This document shows positions 17,426 through 27,018 of a stretch of 64,000 nucleotides of DNA, piece by piece. The stretch's first letter is position 1. Each line of letters opens with the position of its first letter. The position numbers were made by a program, and so were the translations under genes. Below the pieces are notes generated by a model, which saw only the letters and a program-made list of their open reading frames with translations, was not told the DNA's origin and searched no databases. The stretch is from Halomonas sp. H10-9-1 (GTDB lineage: Bacteria > Pseudomonadota > Gammaproteobacteria > Pseudomonadales > Halomonadaceae), in NCBI RefSeq assembly GCF_040147005.1, contig NZ_JAMSHO010000001.1, positions 2,976,001 to 3,040,000 of the forward strand, read 5' to 3'.

Positions 17426-18447
17426 GCCTTGCTCCCCGCCTCGTTGGGCGTGAACTTCTCGTAGTGGAAGCTCTGCGGCACGATGCCCTGGGCATCGAAG
17501 TGCTTGAGTACCGCATCGACCATGGGGGGCGGCCCGCAAAGGTAGACGTCGATATCGCCATCGTGCATCACCTCGGCATCCATATGGTGAGTCACATAGC
17601 CCTTGCGCGGATGCTCGCTGGCCTCGTCCACCACCACAGTGGAGTAGGTGAAGTTGGGAAGCTTCCCGGCGAAGGCATCCAAAGCATCCACCTTGACCAG
17701 ATGGTCATCCTTGTTGACACCGTAGATCAGGTGAATCGGCGCCTCGCAGCCCTTCTCCACCAGCTGGGCAAGCATGGAGAGGAAAGGTGCCAGGCCGGTG
17801 CCACCGGCCAGCATCAGCACCGGACGGGTGACGTCACGGATGTAGAAGCTGCCCATGGGGCCGGTCAGTGCCAGGCGATCACCCACTGCGGCACGCTCGC
17901 CGAGGTAGCTGCTCATCACGCCATTGGGGATATTGCGGATCAGGAAGGTCGCGCGCTTATCGCCCGGCAGGGAGCTGAAGGAGTAGGAGCGATGCACCTC
18001 GGTACCCGGGACGTCGATATGCACGTACTGTCCGGGCAAAAAGGAAAGCTCCGAATCTTCATCAAGATCTACCACCAACTCGATGCTGTCCTCGGAGAGT
18101 TGCTCGACCGCGGCTACCGTACCATCGACCTTGCCTACCGCCGTCTTGCATACGGTCGAGGCGACGGGTACCTGGATGACACAATCCGAGGAAGGCACCA
18201 TCTGGCAGGTCAGAACCTGGCCCTCGGCAGCCTCCTCGTCGGAGAGCGCCTCTTCCAGATATTCATCTCCCATGTCGAACTCGCCCTGCTCGCAGTGCCC
18301 CTTGCAGGTGCCACAGACGCCATCTGAGCAGTCCATGGGCAGGTTGACCTTCTGCCGGTAGGCCGCATCGAGGACCGTTTCACCTTCCTTGCAGCCGATG
18401 AATCGGGTGACGCCGTCCTCGAAGTTGAGGGCAATGGTGTAGCTCAT
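17422..18447 (-). CDS. benC: Benzoate dioxygenase electron-transfer reductase
   Basis: A 341-residue single-chain reductase. The N-terminal [2Fe-2S] domain has C-x4-C-x2-C (CSDGVCGTC, about residues 40-48) and a fourth cysteine in VLTCQM. Then follow an FAD domain (RSYSFSSLPG) and an NAD domain (LAGGTGLAPFLSML). It passes electrons from NADH to the BenAB oxygenase. It is the only benC in the window, so both BenAB copies may share it. A GGAGGAG site lies upstream. Confidence 0.93.
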   Translation of the reverse strand: MSYTIALNFEDGVTRFIGCKEGETVLDAAYRQKVNLPMDCSDGVCGTCKGHCEQGEFDMGDEYLEEALSDEEAAEGQVLTCQMVPSSDCVIQVPVASTVCKTAVGKVDGTVAAVEQLSEDSIELVVDLDEDSELSFLPGQYVHIDVPGTEVHRSYSFSSLPGDKRATFLIRNIPNGVMSSYLGERAAVGDRLALTGPMGSFYIRDVTRPVLMLAGGTGLAPFLSMLAQLVEKGCEAPIHLIYGVNKDDHLVKVDALDAFAGKLPNFTYSTVVVDEASEHPRKGYVTHHMDAEVMHDGDIDVYLCGPPPMVDAVLKHFDAQGIVPQSFHYEKFTPNEAGSKA

Positions 18448-18470
18448 GGTCGTTCTCCTCCGTCACCGGG

Positions 18471-18959
18471 TCAGATGTGATAGATATCGATAACCTGGTG
18501 GATATAGTCGTTATTGAGTTGCACAACCTTGCGGGTGATCACCGGCGCCTCCCCGGACACGTCGAGCGTGTAGAAGGAGCTGCCGAAGAACTCCAGGGTC
18601 TTCTTGTAGCGGTGCACCAGGGTGTGCCAGTTGAAGCGTAGCTCCACCTTGTCACCCTCCTCCTTGAGCACCTCGATGTTGCTGACCAGGTGCGTGGTGC
18701 GCGGCTCCGGCGTGCTCGCCCCGCTGCGCTCGGTCTTGATCCGGTAGACCCGGTCCTCGAGACCCTCGCGGTTGGGGTAGTAGATCAGCGAGATCTCGGA
18801 CTGCGGGTCCTCGGTCAGCCGGTCGTCGTCGTCCCACGCCGGCATCCAGAACTCGGCGTCCTTGCTGTAGCAGGTCAGCCACTCGTCCCACTCACGGTCG
18901 TCCAGCAGGCGCGCCTCGCGGTACAGGAAGGCCTGGATCTCTTGGTAGCTAAGGCTCAT
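18471..18959 (-). CDS. benB: Benzoate 1,2-dioxygenase beta subunit (copy 2)
   Basis: A 162-residue oxygenase small subunit that is nearly identical to the protein at 11757-12245. It differs mainly in the first eight residues and in RLTEDPQ in place of QLSRDPH. It lies 27 bases after benA2 and 23 bases before benC. This complete benABCD context makes it the likely ancestral copy. Confidence 0.93.
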   Translation of the reverse strand: MSLSYQEIQAFLYREARLLDDREWDEWLTCYSKDAEFWMPAWDDDDRLTEDPQSEISLIYYPNREGLEDRVYRIKTERSGASTPEPRTTHLVSNIEVLKEEGDKVELRFNWHTLVHRYKKTLEFFGSSFYTLDVSGEAPVITRKVVQLNNDYIHQVIDIYHI

Positions 18960-18986
18960 GGTCTCTCTCCCTCTCTCGGACGCGGA

Positions 18987-20354
18987 TTATTCGGACGCGG
19001 TGGCGATGAACTGGCTGCGTTCCTTGTCGATGGCGCGCAGCATCTCGTCGACCCAGTGCTTGTGGTGCACCACGTAGAGGCCCTCGTCCTCGGGCGAAGC
19101 ACCGCTGAGCAACGGCCGCAGGTCGATCGCCTGGGCGTTCTCGTCGGCGCCCTCGATCCACTGCTTGGCGCCGCGGGAGAGGTCGTTCCACTCGGCCAGG
19201 GCACCGTTGTAGCCCTCCTGGCAGGCACGGAACTCCTCGAGGTCGTCCGGGGTGCCCATGCCGGAGACGTTGAAGAAGTCCTCGTACTGGCGGATGCGGA
19301 TGCGACGGTTCTCGGCCGACTCGCCCCTGGGGGCGAAGCAGTAGATGGTGACCTCGGTCTTGTCCACGTCGATCGGGCGCAGCACGCGGATCTGGGTGGA
19401 GAACTGGTCCATCAGGTAGACGTTGGGGTAGAGGCAGAGGTTACGCGTCTGGTTGACGATGGAATCGGCACGCGCCTCGCCGAACTCCTTCTCGATCCAC
19501 TCCTTGTTGCTGTAGACCGGGCGCACCTCGGGATTGAGCAGGCGCGTCCACAGCAGCATGTGGCCGTTCTCGAAGGAGTAGAAGCCGCCCAGGCTCTTGG
19601 ACCAGCCGTCGGCGTCCACCGCCTTGGTGCCGCCGGCGTCGTAGTTGCGGCGGTCCATGGTGGAGGCGTAGTTCCAGTGCACGGTGCTGACGTGGTAGCC
19701 GTCGGCGCCGTTCTCGGCCTGCAGCTTCCAGTTGCCGGTGTAGGTGTAGGAGGAGGTGCCACGCAGGATCTCCAGGCCTTCCGGCGCCTGGTCGACGATG
19801 TTGTCGATGATCTTGGTGGTCTCGCCCAGGTGCTCCTCGAGGGGCTTGACATCGTCGCTCAGGCTGCCGAACAGGAAGCCCTTGTAGTTCTCGAAGCGCG
19901 GCAGGCGCTTGAGGTCGTGGGAGCCGTCCTGCTTGAAGCCGTCCGGGTAGGCGCCGGTCTTCTCGTTCTTGGCCTTGAGCAGCTTGCCGTCGTTCTTGAA
20001 GGTCCAGCCGTGGAAGGGGCAGGTGAAGGTGCCCTTGTTGCCGCGCTTGCGGCGGCACAGGGTAGCGCCGCGGTGGGCACAGGCGTTGATCAGGCCATGC
20101 AGCTCACCCTGCTTGTCGCGGGTGATGATCACCGGCTGGCGACCCATGGTCACGGTGATGTAGTCACCGGGCTCCGCGACCTGGCTCTCGTGGCCCAGGA
20201 ACAGCCAGTTGCCCTCGAAGATGTGCTTCATCTCGAGCTCGAAGAAGTCACGGTCGGTGAACATGCTGCGGTGGCAGCGGAAGATGCCCTTGTCGGCGTC
20301 GTCCTCGACGGCACCGCGGACGCGGGCCTCGAGCTGGTCAAGCTTGCTGGTCAT
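18987..20354 (-). CDS. benA: Benzoate 1,2-dioxygenase alpha subunit (copy 2)
   Basis: A 455-residue Rieske oxygenase large subunit. It keeps the same cluster ligands ([15 protein letters not shown]) and iron histidines (HVSTVHWNY) as copy 1. The 13 substitutions are mostly conservative and lie outside these motifs, so both copies should be active. AGGA precedes the ATG. It is followed by benB2, benC and benD on the same strand. Confidence 0.94.
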   Translation of the reverse strand: MTSKLDQLEARVRGAVEDDADKGIFRCHRSMFTDRDFFELEMKHIFEGNWLFLGHESQVAEPGDYITVTMGRQPVIITRDKQGELHGLINACAHRGATLCRRKRGNKGTFTCPFHGWTFKNDGKLLKAKNEKTGAYPDGFKQDGSHDLKRLPRFENYKGFLFGSLSDDVKPLEEHLGETTKIIDNIVDQAPEGLEILRGTSSYTYTGNWKLQAENGADGYHVSTVHWNYASTMDRRNYDAGGTKAVDADGWSKSLGGFYSFENGHMLLWTRLLNPEVRPVYSNKEWIEKEFGEARADSIVNQTRNLCLYPNVYLMDQFSTQIRVLRPIDVDKTEVTIYCFAPRGESAENRRIRIRQYEDFFNVSGMGTPDDLEEFRACQEGYNGALAEWNDLSRGAKQWIEGADENAQAIDLRPLLSGASPEDEGLYVVHHKHWVDEMLRAIDKERSQFIATASE

Positions 20355-20475
20355 GGCGTAATCCTCATTGTCTTGTCATACCTGTCGTCGGAGCTGTTCC
20401 GGCGGCAGGCCGCTTGCCTCTGCGGCCTGTCCCCGGCGCCCCGCGCTGGGGCAACGGAAGGGCTCCGGGTGGCGA

Positions 20476-21450
20476 TCAGACCTTGGCGGTACCCGCCAGC
20501 TGGCTGGCCTGGTCGGCCTCGTTCTCCTTGGCGCGCGGACGGGCATGGCGAGTCTGCAGCTCCGGCCGGTCGGTCTTGGCCAGCTCGACGTCGAACACCA
20601 CCTCGGAGAAGGGGCCGTCCATCTCGCGCCGGGCGATCTCGCCCTCGTCCTCTATGCGCTGGGCCGGTACCACCAGCTCCTCGCGGGTGGCGAAGGCGAA
20701 GTCGTCATAGGTGTAAGGGTCGCCCGCCAGGTTGATCTGGGTGGTCAGGTGCTGGTGACCCGGCGCGGAGACGAAGTAGTGGATGTGCGCCGGACGCTCG
20801 CCGTGGCGACCCAGGGACTTGAGTACCACGTCGGTGGGGGCGCCTTCCGGCACGCCGTAGCCGGAGGGGATGATGCTGCGCGCGGCGTAGCGGCCTTCCG
20901 CGTCGGTGTAGATGGTGCGGCGCAGGTTGTACTCGCTCTGGGTCTGGTCGAAGAAGGAGTAGCCGCCCTTGGAGTTGGCGTGCCAGATCTCGACCTTGGC
21001 GCCGGCGATCGGGGTACCGTCGACATCACGCACCTGGCCGGTCAGCCACATCGGCTCGGCCTCGGTGTCCTGGCCGTCGTCCATGCGCGCGAAGCCCTCG
21101 GCCTCCGGGGCGCCGGCGACGTAGAGCGGGCCCTCGATGGTGCGCGGGGTGCCGCCGGTGCGCTTGGCCTCGGCGTCGATGGCGTCCTGGCGCATATCCA
21201 GGAAGTGGTCGAAGCCCAGGCCCGGCGAGAGCAGGCCGAACTGGGTCTGGCTGCCCAGGGCGTTGAGCAGGTTGACGGCGGACCAGTACTCCTCCTGGGT
21301 GACATCGAAGTCGTCGATCAGCTTGAACAGGTCGGAAATCAGGCGATGCACGATCTGCTTGGAACGCTCGTTGCCGCCCTCCTGGTCGAAGCCGGCGATG
21401 CTCTTCAGGAAGTCCTGAACCTCGGGGGTGTCGAAAATCTTCACGGTCAT
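20476..21450 (-). CDS. catA: Catechol 1,2-dioxygenase (copy 2)
   Basis: A 324-residue intradiol dioxygenase with the Tyr (SEYNLRRT, SGYGVPEG) and His (RPAHIHYF) iron ligands. It differs from copy 1 at about eleven residues, half of them in the last 60 (QRIEDEGEIARR, RPELQTRH, KENEAD). It lies between catC and benA2, so ring hydroxylation and ring cleavage are on one transcript. Confidence 0.94.
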   Translation of the reverse strand: MTVKIFDTPEVQDFLKSIAGFDQEGGNERSKQIVHRLISDLFKLIDDFDVTQEEYWSAVNLLNALGSQTQFGLLSPGLGFDHFLDMRQDAIDAEAKRTGGTPRTIEGPLYVAGAPEAEGFARMDDGQDTEAEPMWLTGQVRDVDGTPIAGAKVEIWHANSKGGYSFFDQTQSEYNLRRTIYTDAEGRYAARSIIPSGYGVPEGAPTDVVLKSLGRHGERPAHIHYFVSAPGHQHLTTQINLAGDPYTYDDFAFATREELVVPAQRIEDEGEIARREMDGPFSEVVFDVELAKTDRPELQTRHARPRAKENEADQASQLAGTAKV

Positions 21451-21516
21451 GGTCGGTTATCCTCGGGCTTGTTGGATTGTGTTGTGCCGGACGGACCGGC
21501 TGGCATCATCCGTGAC

Positions 21517-21807
21517 TCAGGTGTCGTCCTCGCGCACGGAGGACGGGTGACGACACAGCGGCTTGACGCTGATCTCCATGTAGGGAAAGAGCGGCAGGTT
21601 GCTGACCAGCTCCTGAAGCTCGGCGTTGTCCTCGACGTCGAAGATGCTGACGTTCGAATAGCTGCCGGCCACGCGCCACAGGTGGCGCCACTTGCCGGAG
21701 CGCTGCAGCTCCTGTGAGTAGGCCTTCTCGGTCGCCTTGATCTCGGCGGCCTGCTCGGCCGGCATCGACGGCGGCAGCTTGACGGTCATTTCCACCTGAA
21801 ACAGCAT
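21517..21807 (-). CDS. catC: Muconolactone delta-isomerase
   Basis: A 96-residue protein matching CatC in size and sequence: MLFQVEMTVKLPPSMP at the start, then RSGKWRHLWRVAGSYSNVSIFDVED and LFPYMEISVKPLCRHPS. It converts muconolactone to beta-ketoadipate enol-lactone. AGAGGAG lies upstream. No catD follows; hydrolysis of the enol-lactone must fall to the PcaD domain at 52919-54088 or to a gene outside the window. Confidence 0.94.
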   Translation of the reverse strand: MLFQVEMTVKLPPSMPAEQAAEIKATEKAYSQELQRSGKWRHLWRVAGSYSNVSIFDVEDNAELQELVSNLPLFPYMEISVKPLCRHPSSVREDDT

Positions 21808-21867
21808 GACGTTCTCCTCTTCAGCGAAAGCACACCGACGTGCTTGCGGGACTCGGTTCTCTGGGAC

Positions 21868-22989
21868 TCAGCCCTTGCGGGAATAGTGGGCCAGCTTGTC
21901 TTCGTCTAGCGTGATACCCAGCCCCGGCCCCTTGGGCAGTTCCACGCCGAACTCGCGATAGGCCAGCGGCTCGACGACGATGTCGTCCTTGAGCAGCAGC
22001 GGGCCGAACATCTCGGTACCCCAGGCCATCTCCGGCAGTGTCGCCCAGGCATGCAGGGAGGCGGCGGTGCCGATGGTGCCCTCGAGCAGGGTGCCGCCGT
22101 AGAGGCCGATGCCGGCAGCCTGTGCCACGTGGGCCAGCTCCAGTACGCCGTGTACACCGCCGGACTTGGCGATCTTGAGGGCGAAGGCGCCGCTGAAGCC
22201 CCCCCGGGCCAGGTCGAGGCCATCGCGGGCATCCTGCACCGCCTCATCGGCGAGCATCGGCACGTTGAAGCGGTCGGCCAGCCGGATCAGGCCGGCATGC
22301 TCGCGCGCCGGGATGGCCTGCTCGATCAGCTCGATGCCGGCGTCCTGCAGGGCCTGGATGCCATATACGGCAGTGGACTCGTCCCAGGCCTGGTTGACGT
22401 CGACACGCACACTGGCGCGATCGCCCAGGGCCTCCTTGATGGCGGCCACGTGGCGCACGTCCTGCCTGACCGGGTTGGCACCGATCTTGAGCTTGAAGTC
22501 GCCATGGCGGCGCTGCTCCAGGCGCAGCAGCGCCTCGTCGATGTCCTTGGCGGTGTCACCGCTGGCCAGGGTCCACAGCACCGGCAGGTGAGTCTGGCAA
22601 GCGCCACCCAGCAGCTCAGCCACGCGGAGGCCCAGGCGCTTGCCCTGGGCGTCGAGCAGAGCGGTTTCCAGCGCCGACTTGGCGATCATGTTGCCGCGCG
22701 CATGACGGTTGAGCAGGGCGCGCAGGACGTTGACGTTGCCGGAAGGCTGACCGACCAGCAGCGGCGCCAGGTAGGTGTCGATGTTGGTCTTGATGCTCTC
22801 GGGACTCTCCGGGCCGTAGGCCAGGCCACCGATGGTGGTGCCTTCGCCAAGACCCTCGATGCCATCACTGTGACGCATGCGCACGATCACCATGGTCTGG
22901 CAGGCCATGGTGGTCATGGAGAGCTTGTGGGGGCGGATGGTCGGCAGGTCGACCAGCAGCGTCTCGATGCTTTCGATCACGGATGACAT
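21868..22989 (-). CDS. catB: Muconate cycloisomerase
   Basis: A 373-residue enolase-superfamily enzyme that closes cis,cis-muconate to muconolactone. Metal and catalytic motifs are visible: the lysine region DFKLKIGANP, VRVDVNQAWD, GIELIEQAIP, MLADEAVQ and ALKIAKSGG. The start MSSVIESIETLLV has a GGAG site; the 61-codon in-frame extension overlaps the operator and is rejected. It is the first gene of the minus-strand operon running to benE2 and is divergent from catR. Confidence 0.93.
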   Translation of the reverse strand: MSSVIESIETLLVDLPTIRPHKLSMTTMACQTMVIVRMRHSDGIEGLGEGTTIGGLAYGPESPESIKTNIDTYLAPLLVGQPSGNVNVLRALLNRHARGNMIAKSALETALLDAQGKRLGLRVAELLGGACQTHLPVLWTLASGDTAKDIDEALLRLEQRRHGDFKLKIGANPVRQDVRHVAAIKEALGDRASVRVDVNQAWDESTAVYGIQALQDAGIELIEQAIPAREHAGLIRLADRFNVPMLADEAVQDARDGLDLARGGFSGAFALKIAKSGGVHGVLELAHVAQAAGIGLYGGTLLEGTIGTAASLHAWATLPEMAWGTEMFGPLLLKDDIVVEPLAYREFGVELPKGPGLGITLDEDKLAHYSRKG

Positions 22990-23053
22990 GGGAGGCTCCG
23001 AAGTCAGGGGATCTGGTGATTGAGTGGCAGTTTGATTGCAGGGGGAAGACCGA

Positions 23054-23094
23054 ACCAATATTGTTTGGGTGGCCTGCCATACCCAGGAGGTATC
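23054..23094 (-). promoter_or_regulatory. CatR-type operator between catB and catR
   Basis: ATAC-CCAGGAG-GTAT (23079-23093) is a perfect ATAC-N7-GTAT box. The AGGAG of the catR ribosome site lies inside its spacer, so CatR bound here would also block its own mRNA start. A second conserved element, ACCAATAT-x-GTTTG, lies on the catB side at 23054-23067. The 41-base block matches the one before catA1 at 31 positions. Confidence 0.82.
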
Positions 23095-23997
23095 ATGGAA
23101 TTGCGCCATCTCAGGTACTTCTGTGTGGTCGCGGAAGAGCTGAACCTGACCTGTGCCGCCGAACGCCTGCACATGTCACAACCCCCTTTATCCAGGCAGA
23201 TCAAGCAGTTGGAGAACGAAGTCGGCGCCGAGCTTTTCGAGCGGAGCACCCGCGGCCTGCGCCTGACCCCCACCGGCCAGTTCTTCCGGCAGCACGCCAT
23301 CCAGATACTGGAAAAGGTAGACGCCACCCTGGAGTCCACGCGACGCATGGCGCGAAGCAAGCGCATCATGTTCGGCATCGGATTTGTGCCTTCGGTGTTC
23401 TATGGCCAGTTGCCGCTGCTGGTACGCGACTTACGACAAAAGGATGATGTGGAGCTGAGCCTGACCGAGCTGACCACGGTGCAGCAGGTTCAGGCACTGA
23501 AGGCGGGACGCATCGACATGGGCTTCGGTCGTCTCAGGATAGACGACCCTGACGTGGAGCAGGAGGTACTGTTCGATGAGCCGGTGCTGGCCGCCCTGCC
23601 GACGGGCCACCCGCTCGAAGGCACTACCCCGACCCTCGAGCAGCTCGCCCGCTACCCGCTGGTCCTGTTTCCCGCCAAGCCACGCCCCAGCATGGCCGAC
23701 ATGATGCTCGGGCTGTTCCGCCGCCAGGGGCTCAAGGTGGAGGTGGTGCAGGAAGCCAACGAGCTTCAGACGGCGCTGGGCCTCGTGGCCTCGGAGATCG
23801 GCATCAGCCTGGTGCCCGAGCAGGTCAAGCGCGTGCAGCGTGACGGCATCAGCTATGTCTATCTCGCCGACCGGAGCATCACCACCCCGGTCATCTGCAG
23901 CCGACGCCGCGGCGAGCCCCCCTCACCGGTGATGCGGGAGGCCAACGCCATCCTCGAGGTGTTGGTTGAGAACCGCCGCAGCGGACGCTACCCCTGA
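23095..23997 (+). CDS. catR: LysR-type regulator of catechol genes
   Basis: A 300-residue LysR regulator. The N-terminal helix-turn-helix is MELRHLRYFCVVAEELNLTCAAERLHMSQPPLSRQIKQLE (about residues 1-40), with the SQPPLSRQI recognition helix typical of the CatR/BenM/CatM subgroup, followed by an effector domain. Members respond to cis,cis-muconate and/or benzoate. It is divergent from catB, and the start has an AGGAGG site overlapping the operator. It is probably autorepressed and activates catB and, through the second operator, catA1. Confidence 0.9.
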   Translation: MELRHLRYFCVVAEELNLTCAAERLHMSQPPLSRQIKQLENEVGAELFERSTRGLRLTPTGQFFRQHAIQILEKVDATLESTRRMARSKRIMFGIGFVPSVFYGQLPLLVRDLRQKDDVELSLTELTTVQQVQALKAGRIDMGFGRLRIDDPDVEQEVLFDEPVLAALPTGHPLEGTTPTLEQLARYPLVLFPAKPRPSMADMMLGLFRRQGLKVEVVQEANELQTALGLVASEIGISLVPEQVKRVQRDGISYVYLADRSITTPVICSRRRGEPPSPVMREANAILEVLVENRRSGRYP

Positions 23998-24003
23998 ATC
24001 GAC

Positions 24004-24040
24004 GACGCCCCGGACCCGCCGCTGGCGGATCCGGGGCGTC
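24004..24040. terminator. Bidirectional terminator between catR and pobA
   Basis: A 17-bp stem with one mismatch (24004-24020 with 24024-24040) and a three-base loop. It lies just after the catR stop and before the convergent pobA stop. There is no long T-run, but the hairpin is very stable. Confidence 0.7.
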
Positions 24041-24067
24041 GCTGAAGGTCCGCGACTGGCGTGCGGC

Positions 24068-25267
<1,200 letters not shown>

Positions 25268-25353
25268 TTATCGGTAGGGGATCCGAGGAAAGATGAACAT
25301 CTGTTCGCTATGTGGATTGTATTTTTCACTGAATCCCCTCGCTTAATAAGGCA

Positions 25354-25386
25354 ATATTGGCAGCAATACCTGGACAATCCCAATAT
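25354..25386. promoter_or_regulatory. Inverted repeat in the pobA-regulator spacer
   Basis: ATATTGG (25354-25360) and CCAATAT (25380-25386) form an inverted repeat 26 bases apart in the 177-base spacer between pobA and the divergent regulator. AraC-type regulators bind paired half-sites, so this may be its site. Confidence 0.4.
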
Positions 25387-25429
25387 CAACGACAGTCTTT
25401 AGTCGAAAGTGCACCGCCGGAGCTCCTCC

Positions 25430-26329
25430 ATGTCCACCGATGCCGTCCCCGTCTTCAAGTTGTATGGCGAGACCCACCACTGGCCGACGCCGGACCTGCT
25501 GCACTGGGAATCGATCCCAGAGCGCAGCCGGCTGCACAACTGGAAGATCCATCCTCATCGCCATACCGACCTGCTGCACCTGCTCCATCTCTCTGCCGGC
25601 CGCGTCAGCCTGGAGCTGGAGGGGAGCCAGAACTCCCACAAGGCCCCGCTGATCATCGTGGTGCCCGCCATGAGCATCCATGGCTTCCACTTCTCGCCGG
25701 ATACCCAGGGCCACATCATCACCCTGGCAAGCCCCCTGGTCGAACGACTGGAGGAGCGCCTGGGCACCCAGGCGGGAGCGCTCTCCCTGGCCACCGCCTA
25801 CCCTCTCGATGCCGCTCGGCCGGCCCGGCGTATCGCGACCCTGGTGCACCAGTTGGGGGACGAGTATCGGCACCCCTCCCCCGGCCGCGAACGCGTCCTG
25901 GAGGCGTTCACCGAGGCGCTGTTCATCGAGGTCTCCCGCCTGATCACGAGGCCGACCCACACCGGCAGCACGAGCGCTCCTCGGCCCCAGGAGCGAGGGG
26001 TGATACATCTGCAGAACTACCAGGCACTGGTCGAAAAGCAGTTTCGTCAGCAGCCCAGCATCGAGAGGTTCGCCGGACAGCTCGGCATGACCAGCGCCCA
26101 CCTCAACCTGCTATGCCGGCGCCTCGCCAACCGCAGCGCCCTGCAGCTATTGCATGAACGCCTGCTGCTGGAGGCCAAGCGGCAGCTCACCTACACCAAC
26201 ATGACCGTCGGCCAGGTAGCCGACAGCCTGGGGTTCTCCGAGCCCGCCTACTTCACGCGCTTCTTCAAGCGTTTGACCGGCCTCGCGCCCCGGGACTTTC
26301 GCCGGCGCCAGCCCGGCGCAGCGCCATGA
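25430..26329 (+). CDS. AraC-family regulator of pobA
   Basis: A 299-residue regulator. The N-terminal cupin-like sensor domain has HPHRHTDLLHLLHLSAG (about residues 42-58). The C-terminal double helix-turn-helix includes FAGQLGMTSAHLNLLCRRL and the signature VGQVADSLGFSEPAYFTRFFKRLTG. It resembles the AraC-type PobC/PobR regulators that activate pobA with 4-hydroxybenzoate in pseudomonads, rather than the IclR-type PobR of Acinetobacter. GGAG lies upstream of the chosen ATG. It is divergent from pobA. Confidence 0.87.
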   Translation: MSTDAVPVFKLYGETHHWPTPDLLHWESIPERSRLHNWKIHPHRHTDLLHLLHLSAGRVSLELEGSQNSHKAPLIIVVPAMSIHGFHFSPDTQGHIITLASPLVERLEERLGTQAGALSLATAYPLDAARPARRIATLVHQLGDEYRHPSPGRERVLEAFTEALFIEVSRLITRPTHTGSTSAPRPQERGVIHLQNYQALVEKQFRQQPSIERFAGQLGMTSAHLNLLCRRLANRSALQLLHERLLLEAKRQLTYTNMTVGQVADSLGFSEPAYFTRFFKRLTGLAPRDFRRRQPGAAP

Positions 26330-26347
26330 CACCACGTCCTGAAACGA

Positions 26348-26383
26348 CAGCGCCCCCCCAAGCCATCGCTTGGAGGGGCGCTG
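26348..26383. terminator. Bidirectional hairpin terminator
   Basis: A 16-bp stem with one C-A mismatch (26348-26363 with 26368-26383) and loop CATC, between the convergent AraC regulator and the DUF6455 gene. Only short T stretches follow. Confidence 0.65.
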
Positions 26384-26401
26384 CTTGCTAGAGCCGTTGA
26401 C

Positions 26402-26845
26402 TCAGCCGGCCGCTTGCAGGGTCTTGCTTTCAAACGCCTGGGCGTTGGGGCAGAACCCGCGGCACTTTTCCCAGCTTTCGCCGGCACGCAGGGCCTTCCA
26501 GCAACGGCCGACCACGGGGCACTGGTTACAGACCGTCTGCAGTTCACCAAGATGCGTTGCCTGCTCGGGGCCGTAGTCGGCGGAAGAGAGGCCGAAGCGC
26601 ACCATCATCTCGGGCATCAGGGTCTCGGCGGGAATCAAGTCACGCACGACTCCGCGATTCAGCGCCCGTGCCACCTCACGCTCGAAAGCCGGCGCCATCG
26701 GCGCCTTCAGGTCACACACCAGCTCCCGGAAGTCGACGTTAGCCTCATGGCGCATGCCCTGCACCATCTGGGGCATGCTGGCCTCGAAGAGGCGCTCCTC
26801 GAGCCGTGCCAGCCAGCCTTGCCGTTCGCCCTGCTTGTCGTTCAT
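26402..26845 (-). CDS. DUF6455-type cysteine-motif protein (second of two)
   Basis: A 147-residue protein. The N-terminal part is helical and charged (residues 1-85). The C-terminal part has VCNQCPVVGRC followed by CRGFCPNAQAF, the same C-x2-C-x5-C ... C-x2-C-P-N layout as the protein at 4376-4780. Family DUF6455 has no assigned function; metal or Fe-S binding is inferred. A GGAGG site precedes the ATG. It sits between the pob genes and TRAP transporter 1, with a PcaQ-like box about 112 bases upstream, so control together with protocatechuate genes is possible. Confidence 0.72.
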   Translation of the reverse strand: MNDKQGERQGWLARLEERLFEASMPQMVQGMRHEANVDFRELVCDLKAPMAPAFEREVARALNRGVVRDLIPAETLMPEMMVRFGLSSADYGPEQATHLGELQTVCNQCPVVGRCWKALRAGESWEKCRGFCPNAQAFESKTLQAAG

Positions 26846-26956
26846 ATCACACCTCCGGGTCGGTCGTACCGGCAGTGCCGGCCATCAAGCGAGTTTCACT
26901 CTCTGCAGGATGGCGCGGCACGGGGCGATTGCCAAATGAGGCTTTCACACACCTCT

Positions 26957-26972
26957 ATAACCTTCGGGTTAT
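26957..26972. promoter_or_regulatory. PcaQ-like box or TTCG-loop hairpin
   Basis: ATAACC-TTCG-GGTTAT is a perfect 6-4-6 inverted repeat. It matches the pcaH upstream box at 51941-51956 and the ATAACC-N4-GGTTAA motif reported for PcaQ. It lies 112 bases before the DUF6455 start, close to the 91-base spacing at pcaH. It also lies after dctM1 and could be a TTCG-loop hairpin at that transcript's end, but there is no T-run. Confidence 0.55.
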
Positions 26973-27018
26973 GCCATGCCCACGCCTCGCCGGCCATGCC
27001 GCGGGAGGTTCCCGCCGA

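Larger units (their letters stand above)
18471..21450 (-). repeat. Duplicated block catA-benA-benB, copy 2
   Basis: This copy is embedded in the complete catBC-catA-benABCD operon, which suggests it is the parental one. The proteins differ from copy 1 at about 11 (CatA), 13 (BenA) and 12 (BenB) positions. The duplication is therefore recent, or it is homogenised by gene conversion. Confidence 0.93.

Noticed and set aside
12258..20354. Anthranilate or toluate dioxygenase identity for the benA copies
   Set aside because: Full-length similarity, the benABCD order and the BenE neighbours favour benzoate dioxygenase, although a modified substrate range for copy 1 cannot be excluded.
18690..20735. 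681-codon plus-strand frame opposite benB2-benA2
   Set aside because: A similar but shorter frame occurs opposite the duplicated copy, as expected from duplication of the coding strand. It has no domain or start signal.
26957..26972. Intrinsic terminator for dctM1
   Set aside because: The 6-bp stem is short and has no T-run on either strand; a regulator box fits at least as well, so it is listed as regulatory with caution.
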